From a virus, in the IMG/VR virus record IMGVR_UViG_3300029448_000140, positions 1-37,435 of that record: 37,435 nucleotides of DNA. The stretch is one strand, 5' to 3'. Below, piece by piece: positions 33,727 to 37,435 of this stretch. The notes below the pieces were generated by a model. That model was given only the letters and a program-made list of their open reading frames with translations, did no database searches and was not told where the DNA came from. Position 1 is the first letter of the stretch, and each line of letters opens with the position of its first letter. The translations under genes and the position numbers were made by a program.

Positions 33727-33938
33727 GTGATTTTTATTCTCCTAGCGAGTTTAAACAGAATACTTGGGAATACGATGACGACGAAGAAGAGCCTACGCAA
33801 ATAGATTTAAAGTACGAAATGTACTGTAGAGTTTACTTATGGGATTTAGATGAACCGCTCTCACTAAATGAGTTTAAGCAGAAATTGCAGGAAGACGAGA
33901 ACTTTAGAGCAGTGTGGGGGCCGGAAGAGGATGAATAA
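33723..33938 (+). CDS. Small acidic protein
   Basis: This 71-residue, strongly acidic protein starts at the ATG overlapping the previous stop (ATGA), MSDFYSPSEFKQNTW. DDDEEEPTQIDLKYEMYCRV is in the middle and GPEEDE is at the end. Coupled translation with the T5orf172 protein suggests a partner, for example an inhibitor or DNA mimic. No family is recognised, so this is conjecture. Confidence 0.5.
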   Translation: MSDFYSPSEFKQNTWEYDDDEEEPTQIDLKYEMYCRVYLWDLDEPLSLNEFKQKLQEDENFRAVWGPEEDE

Positions 33939-33940
33939 AG

Positions 33941-33966
33941 ACGCGCCGCCGCGCTTTTTCGCGCAG
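33941..33966. other. GC-rich island with short hairpin
   Basis: A run of almost only G and C (ACGCGCCGCCGCGC) sits in very AT-rich DNA just after the acidic-protein stop. GCGC can pair with GCGC across a TTTTTC loop. It could be a weak terminator or protein site; there is no long U-run after it. Confidence 0.35.
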
Positions 33967-34081
33967 AATTTCACCTTCCCTACCGGTCGGCAAATCCCCT
34001 CTCTCCCTTATTCAAGCGAATATCTATATAACTTATTAACAACAATAATAACCTTTAACAGATTTAATTTATCAAGGTAAT

Positions 34082-34222
34082 ATGGCAAGAAATACAGCAG
34101 GATCAACCCGGTTTGTAAACCCTAAAAAGAAAAGACCCGGAGTTGTATCTAAAAACAATACATCCAACCATAAACAGTCAAAGAATTACAAAAAAGCCTA
34201 TAGAGGTCAGGGTAGGAGATAA
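34082..34222 (+). CDS. Small basic protein (Bacteroidota-type)
   Basis: A 46-residue frame runs from ATG 34082: MARNTAGSTRFVNPKKKRPG, a middle with NTSNHKQSKNYKKAYR, and the end GQGRR. I recognise this pattern (Lys/Arg-rich N-terminus, SKNYKK-YRGQGR end) as a tiny conserved protein common in Bacteroidota genomes and their phages, function unknown, possibly ribosome or RNA associated. It is preceded by an A-rich leader without Shine-Dalgarno sequence. Its presence is the best host clue in the window. Confidence 0.65.
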   Translation: MARNTAGSTRFVNPKKKRPGVVSKNNTSNHKQSKNYKKAYRGQGRR

Positions 34223-34257
34223 ACATTTATCTTCGTATATTCTACTTATACGGTCAT

Positions 34258-34290
34258 GACTGGGTTTTATCAGGGTTACGTCAGGGTGGG
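34258..34290 (+). repeat. Three 11-bp direct repeats, CAGGGT family
   Basis: Three adjacent 11-bp units GACTGGGTTTT, ATCAGGGTTAC and GTCAGGGTGGG lie in the 148-nt spacer between the basic protein and the membrane protein. Units 2 and 3 match the reverse complement of units at 36159-36213 at 8 of 11 positions. The period is one helical turn, as expected for co-operative protein binding. Confidence 0.5.
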
Positions 34291-34370
34291 TAACTGAGTG
34301 AGATGGTAGACTAGTGTTAAAGTTGACTATTTAAATAATAACAACCACAATCATAACAAATTTAATCATC

Positions 34371-34649
34371 ATGGATTTCTATTTTATTAAAAATTGGTTA
34401 CTAGAAAGGTATAAAGAAAGAACTACTTGGGACGGACATATGTTAATCCTAGTCGGTCTTGGTATCTTCTTACTTAAGCCTCTACTTACTTTTATTGCCT
34501 GGGCGGCTATAGGGTATGGTCTTTGGACGTCATTTACTCCGGAGATAAAAGATACTCTAGAGAAGTTTGAGTTAGGTGAAAAAGTTGAAAAACTAAAAAC
34601 TAAAATGAAAGAGTTAGGTATACCTGATAATAATTGGAAGGACATATAA
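34371..34649 (+). CDS. Small membrane protein
   Basis: This 92-residue protein has a hydrophobic stretch at about 25-52 (MLILVGLGIFLLKPLLTFIA, then WAAIGYGLW), enough for one or a hairpin of two transmembrane segments. It is followed by a Lys/Glu-rich amphipathic helix (LEKFELGEKVEKLKTKMKEL). The N-terminus is positively charged. Holin-like or superinfection-exclusion roles are possible but unsupported. Its leader resembles that of the basic-protein gene (AACAAxxxxAATxATAAC, then ATTTAAT before the ATG). Confidence 0.55.
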   Translation: MDFYFIKNWLLERYKERTTWDGHMLILVGLGIFLLKPLLTFIAWAAIGYGLWTSFTPEIKDTLEKFELGEKVEKLKTKMKELGIPDNNWKDI

Positions 34650-34651
34650 TT

Positions 34652-34846
34652 ATGTCCGAGGATTTTCAAGTATCCTCATCAATGGTTCCGGTTAAGCTTG
34701 AATTTTTAAGTGAACATCCGGATGAATTGTATGAATGGGATGATTTTATGAAGTATTTTCCTATAATGCAGGGGAATCTTCATATGCATCCTGTGTTTTG
34801 GAAGGTGTATACACACCAATTGCATTTAAAAAATAACAAGAATTAA
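34652..34846 (+). CDS. Small hypothetical protein
   Basis: This 64-residue protein starts at ATG 34652 (MSEDFQVSSSMVPVKLEFLS), 2 nt after the previous stop; an in-frame earlier start would overlap the membrane-protein gene. It is rich in aromatic, Met and acidic residues, with ELYEWDDFMKYFPIMQGNLH and HPVFWKVYTHQ. No family is recognised. Confidence 0.4.
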   Translation: MSEDFQVSSSMVPVKLEFLSEHPDELYEWDDFMKYFPIMQGNLHMHPVFWKVYTHQLHLKNNKN

Positions 34847-34852
34847 CGTAAA

Positions 34853-35266
34853 ATGGTTAAAATAGACCTATCTTGGGCAGAAGTTGATGGTTTAATCTCT
34901 CTTTTATCTAATGAAATTTACTTAAGTGATAAGAATTTTTCCGGTATATACGGAGTTTCCGATGGAGGTAAGATAATATCCATACTTTTGCATAAAAGAC
35001 TTGATATTCCTTTACTAAATCAACCTCAAAATCGCTGTCTTCTTGTAGATGAAGCAGTTGATTCCGGAAAACGCCTTAAAAAACTACAAGATGAGCATCT
35101 TTCGACCGTAGTTGGGGGGCTAATCTACACGGCTGCGTTAATTGAAAGCAAGAATAGCCAATTTTCCCCTGATTTTACCGGTAGGTTGGTGGGATATCAA
35201 GACTGGATTGTGTTTCCCTGGGATTACGATATACATGCCGTAGAAAATGTAAATAATTTAATTTAA
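34853..35266 (+). CDS. Phosphoribosyltransferase-like protein, probably inactive
   Basis: This 137-residue protein is a colinear paralogue of the next gene. IYGVSDGGKIIS at 32-43 aligns with the pyrophosphate loop, and LLVDEAVDSGKRL at 63-75 with the PRPP-binding motif. QDWIVFPWD near the C-terminus aligns with the WxxxPW end of purine phosphoribosyltransferases. The Pro-Arg of the pyrophosphate loop is Ser-Asp, DD is DE, and the Thr after the Gly is Arg. These losses suggest weak or no catalysis. It may be a regulatory subunit that pairs with its neighbour. Confidence 0.65.
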   Translation: MVKIDLSWAEVDGLISLLSNEIYLSDKNFSGIYGVSDGGKIISILLHKRLDIPLLNQPQNRCLLVDEAVDSGKRLKKLQDEHLSTVVGGLIYTAALIESKNSQFSPDFTGRLVGYQDWIVFPWDYDIHAVENVNNLI

Positions 35267-35279
35267 TTTTAACAGTTAT

Positions 35280-35780
35280 ATGAAGTACTTAAAACTAAGT
35301 TGGGAGTTAATTGATGAACTTACCGACAAAATAGCCACTGAAGTTAGTAGAAACTATAAAGAAATCAAATTTATTTACGGAATCCCTCGAGGAGGCCTTA
35401 TTCCTGCAGTAATATTATCACATAAGTTAGGTATAAAACTAATAAATGAGGTTTTCTCTCATACTCTGGTAGTAGATGACATAGTTGATACCGGTGAAAC
35501 CATGAAAATACGGCTAACTGAGGCAAATATATGGGGAGATACTCAAAATATAGTTACAACATCTCTTGTAACACGAAATTCCGCTAAATTTAAACCTAAT
35601 ATTACCGGGATGAGTTTAAGAGAAGACGGATGGGTATGTTATCCTTGGGAAAATCCGAAGCACTATAGCAATGATGCCAGTGAATATAAGACAAGACATA
35701 ATAAGTCCTATATACAAGAAAATGTGCCAAAAAAAATTCCCACGATATATCCGGTTAATATACAAAAAGTTAGAGAGTAA
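35280..35780 (+). CDS. Phosphoribosyltransferase, xanthine/guanine PRT-like
   Basis: This 166-residue type I phosphoribosyltransferase should transfer phosphoribose from PRPP to a base, most likely a purine. Motifs are FIYGIPRGGLIPAV at 31-44 (pyrophosphate loop), LVVDDIVDTGETM at 63-75 (PRPP loop, fully intact), and DGWVCYPWEN, the hydrophobic base-binding end typical of Gpt-like enzymes. A 25-residue basic extension follows. It is 13 nt downstream of its degenerate paralogue. Purine salvage for dNTP supply is the simple role; restoring nucleotides depleted by host defence is a speculative one. Confidence 0.75.
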   Translation: MKYLKLSWELIDELTDKIATEVSRNYKEIKFIYGIPRGGLIPAVILSHKLGIKLINEVFSHTLVVDDIVDTGETMKIRLTEANIWGDTQNIVTTSLVTRNSAKFKPNITGMSLREDGWVCYPWENPKHYSNDASEYKTRHNKSYIQENVPKKIPTIYPVNIQKVRE

Positions 35781-35783
35781 AAC

Positions 35784-35960
35784 GTGTCAAAAGAATCTAA
35801 ACGACTTATAAGAGAGAAATTTCTAGATATACTACTGGGTAGACAAGATAAGGATCTATCTTGGATAAATATAGAGACTATTAGAGTACTATATGCCGGT
35901 AGGTTAACAATGAAGATAAGAGTAGATAAGAGTAGAAAAGGTACAAATGCCAATACCTAA
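35784..35960 (+). CDS. Small basic protein, GTG start
   Basis: A 58-residue frame starts at GTG 35784, 3 nt after the previous stop: MSKESKRLIREKFLDILLGR, a middle with DLSWINIETIRVLYAGRL, and a basic end. It fits exactly between its neighbours and overlaps the next frame by 14 bp, which supports it. No family is recognised. Confidence 0.45.
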   Translation: MSKESKRLIREKFLDILLGRQDKDLSWINIETIRVLYAGRLTMKIRVDKSRKGTNANT

Positions 35961-36063
35961 ATTTTTTCTTATCAAGGCTTTGATTACTCTATTCATTAAA
36001 ATAGGTATTGCATTCTTTGATTGGAAGAATAAGAGAGATCTTAAGAAGGGTAAGCCTTTATAA
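35947..36063 (+). CDS. Very small membrane protein
   Basis: A 38-residue frame starts at ATG 35947, MPIPKFFLIKALITLFIKIG, then IAFFDWKNKRDLKKG. It has one transmembrane segment followed by a basic tail. It overlaps the previous frame and ends the rightward block. The toxin-like layout (short hydrophobic helix, charged tail) is notable, but function is unknown. Confidence 0.4.
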   Translation: MPIPKFFLIKALITLFIKIGIAFFDWKNKRDLKKGKPL

Positions 36064-36158
36064 TCATATATATGACCCATATCTCTAAAATCTATCAGAA
36101 TTATGCATCTCTATATAGCTCGGAAACAGGTTGTAGGAAACTGTTAGGGAAATTAACT

Positions 36159-36213
36159 ATCAACTTTCTGTCACCCTGCCGTCAACCTGCCATCACCTTG
36201 ACGTCAATACGCC
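36159..36213 (+). repeat. Five 11-bp tandem repeats, consensus RTCAMCYTGMC
   Basis: Five adjacent units are ATCAACTTTCT, GTCACCCTGCC, GTCAACCTGCC, ATCACCTTGAC and GTCAATACGCC. They lie in the 200-nt convergent spacer between the rightward block and the DUF932 gene. The first and last units are the most diverged. There are no spacers between units, so this is not a CRISPR. The reverse complement (GGCAGGGTGAC) matches the repeats at 34258-34290. It may be an operator or iteron-like site. Confidence 0.65.
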
Positions 36214-36219
36214 TTCCAT

Positions 36220-36255
36220 ATAAAAAGAGTAGGAGGGCTATCAACCCTCACTACT
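36220..36255 (-). terminator. Intrinsic terminator of the DUF932 gene
   Basis: On the leftward strand AGTAGTGAGGG pairs with CCCTCCTACT around a 7-nt loop (TTGATAG), with one bulged base. CTTTTTAT follows. It begins 9 nt after the DUF932 stop codon. This is the clearest terminator in the window. Read rightward it has the stem but no U-run. Confidence 0.85.
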
Positions 36256-36263
36256 ATAGTTAA

Positions 36264-37094
36264 TTAAGAATACTCCATTAAGACTTTAGCTTCTTCAAAT
36301 AAAGCCTTATTCAAATTTATATCCTGTTCAAAGGACTTAATAGCTCTTACCTTTCTTACTTTGGTATTAATGCCTAGCTGGGTATGGAAGCCTCCATGTA
36401 TCATTTTCTCTTGTACTACATTAAAGGTATTCCATAGATCGGTTCCTTCATCTTCAGATCTTACCGGAGCTAATATTTCATCTAGAGTTAGTAAGTCTAC
36501 TTTACCTCTAAACTTACTTTCTTCTTTCTTACTTACTTGACCTCTAATCATTAGTCCTCTCATCGCTAGTTCTCTTTGCTGCTCTTTTATTAGGTTAGTA
36601 TCTTTCATACCATTCATTACAGCTACTTGCTCTTCGATACTTACTACTCGATCACCTACAAGCTTTCTCATCTCTTCAAAGCTATACCCTCTATGATTGA
36701 GCTTCATCTCTCCGAATGACTCAGTCGAGATAACCATACCATTGGCACATACGAGTCTAAATACTCCGGCCATGAACTCTACAGCTCCTAGTCCATCATA
36801 CCTATTCTTCATTACCACTTCTGGGAAGCTATAGTCGCCACCATTGCCTTTGATACGATAGTCCGGATTAGCAAATCTTACGAAGTGAGGACTAAAGGAG
36901 GTAGCTTCTTTTCTAGCCTTACGCTGGCCTACCTGTCTTACTTTCCATCCTAGCTTATCCATATCGTTAATGATAGTAGGCGTATCAGCATACACATATC
37001 TTTCAGAGACCTCTCTAGTAGGTCCGCCGGCAAAGATTACCGGTGCTTGATCTTTTATTTCGTCAGTTGTTAGAAACGTTAAATCTGTATTCAT
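36264..37094 (-). CDS. DUF932 phage/plasmid-like protein
   Basis: This 276-residue protein belongs to the DUF932 family, common in phages and plasmids with unknown biochemical role. Family features seen are GVFRLVCANGMV near 110-121, a long helical middle (SFEEMRKLVGDRVVSIEEQV), and LWNTFNVVQEKMIHGG near 223-238. Length is normal. It is preceded by a 61-nt AT-rich spacer with AAAGG upstream of the ATG and followed by a strong terminator, so it is the last gene of a short leftward unit. Confidence 0.85.
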   Translation of the reverse strand: MNTDLTFLTTDEIKDQAPVIFAGGPTREVSERYVYADTPTIINDMDKLGWKVRQVGQRKARKEATSFSPHFVRFANPDYRIKGNGGDYSFPEVVMKNRYDGLGAVEFMAGVFRLVCANGMVISTESFGEMKLNHRGYSFEEMRKLVGDRVVSIEEQVAVMNGMKDTNLIKEQQRELAMRGLMIRGQVSKKEESKFRGKVDLLTLDEILAPVRSEDEGTDLWNTFNVVQEKMIHGGFHTQLGINTKVRKVRAIKSFEQDINLNKALFEEAKVLMEYS

Positions 37095-37155
37095 ATTATT
37101 TACCTTTATTTTTATTATTCTTAATTAACTTACTTTAAGATACGAACTTAGTTAC

Positions 37156-37386
37156 TTAGTAGCAACTCTCTTCTTCCATTTCTTCCTCTAGATCATTCAT
37201 CATATCGAATAAGCTAGCATCATATCGATTACCATTACCAAGTAAGGTATCGAATCCGTATCGGCCGTAAGCAGTATAATGACTGTAACATCCTGCTTGC
37301 TTTGCTGCTGCATCTACTTTAGCTTTCGCCTCTTCTACTAACGCTATTGCTTCGTTTAGTTCTTCCATTATTTCTGAGATAGTCAT
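37156..37386 (-). CDS. Small helical protein upstream of DUF932 gene
   Basis: This 76-residue protein begins MTISEIMEELNEAIALVEEA, an Ala/Glu/Lys-rich amphipathic helix. The middle holds Tyr and Gly residues (CYSHYTAYGRYGFDTLLGNG) and the end is an acidic helix. No family is recognised. The coding strand has AGGAG 7 nt before the ATG, one of the best Shine-Dalgarno sequences here, so it is probably well expressed. It is likely co-transcribed with the DUF932 gene. Confidence 0.55.
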   Translation of the reverse strand: MTISEIMEELNEAIALVEEAKAKVDAAAKQAGCYSHYTAYGRYGFDTLLGNGNRYDASLFDMMNDLEEEMEEESCY

Positions 37387-37393
37387 GATTAAA

Positions 37394-37398
37394 CTCCT
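37394..37398 (-). promoter_or_regulatory. Shine-Dalgarno AGGAG
   Basis: Coding-strand AGGAG is 7 nt before the ATG at 37386. It contrasts with the late genes, which mostly lack such a sequence. Confidence 0.6.
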
Positions 37399-37435
37399 AA
37401 TGGGGTATCGATCCAGAAGTAAAGAAGCATCAAAG

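Noticed and set aside
33868-34080. Rightward 70-residue open frame overlapping the acidic protein
   Set aside because: It lies out of frame in a better gene and crosses the GC-rich island; composition is not protein-like.
34286-34322. tRNA-like stretch GGTAACTGAGTGAGATGGTAGACTAG
   Set aside because: It recalls a D-arm only; no anticodon arm, TpsiC arm or acceptor stem can be built.
36159-36213. CRISPR array
   Set aside because: The units are 11 bp and directly adjacent, with no spacers.
36072-36263. Rightward 63-residue open frame in the convergent spacer
   Set aside because: It runs through the 11-bp repeats and the terminator stem, has no ribosome site and no recognisable sequence.

Overview
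This window is part of the genome of a lytic, T4-superfamily myovirus (contractile tail). Recognisable T4-type genes are the large terminase gp17, primase gp61, baseplate wedge proteins gp25 and gp6, a gp5-like hub/spike protein and a gp55-like late sigma factor. The DNA is AT-rich, genes are packed with ATGA/TAATG overlaps, and no tRNA, rRNA, integrase or CRISPR array was seen. Two hints suggest a Bacteroidota-like host: a signal peptide ending in FSQ, and a 46-residue basic protein of a type I associate with that phylum. Host assignment is inference.

Layout. Positions 33104 down to 1 form one long leftward block. From right to left it holds: an unknown gene; a 57-residue protein, an HD hydrolase, a small membrane protein and the gp55-like sigma factor (32542-30660); the tail/baseplate module (30624-15059: coiled-coil protein, gp5-like spike, gp25, gp6, large wedge-associated proteins, three related tail proteins); a SegE-like GIY-YIG protein, a phage-family protein and a cupin (15059-13771); primase and a RecB/Cas4-type nuclease (13721-12016); a P-loop kinase, a nucleotidyltransferase-metallopeptidase fusion and a HAD phosphatase (12019-9323); a run of small phage-specific proteins (9330-2236), several with an N-terminus that resembles T4 capsid-targeting sequences; a possible spanin pair; a kinase-like protein that stops at its DF motif; and the terminase, cut by the window edge.

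Positions 33202-36063 are a rightward accessory block: a T5orf172-type GIY-YIG protein, small acidic, basic and membrane proteins, two tandem phosphoribosyltransferase paralogues and two very small ORFs. Positions 37386-36264 are a leftward pair ending in a DUF932 protein with a clear intrinsic terminator.

Features that may be undescribed: (i) TATTTATA on the coding strand, recurring a few bases before start codons throughout the late block, in the opposite sense to the T4 late promoter; (ii) an 11-bp repeat family in two intergenic spacers of the accessory block, in opposite orientations; (iii) the minimal kinase; (iv) the phosphoribosyltransferase pair with one apparently inactive member; (v) a set of unrelated proteins with capsid-targeting-like N-termini, suggesting a cargo of virion-delivered proteins.
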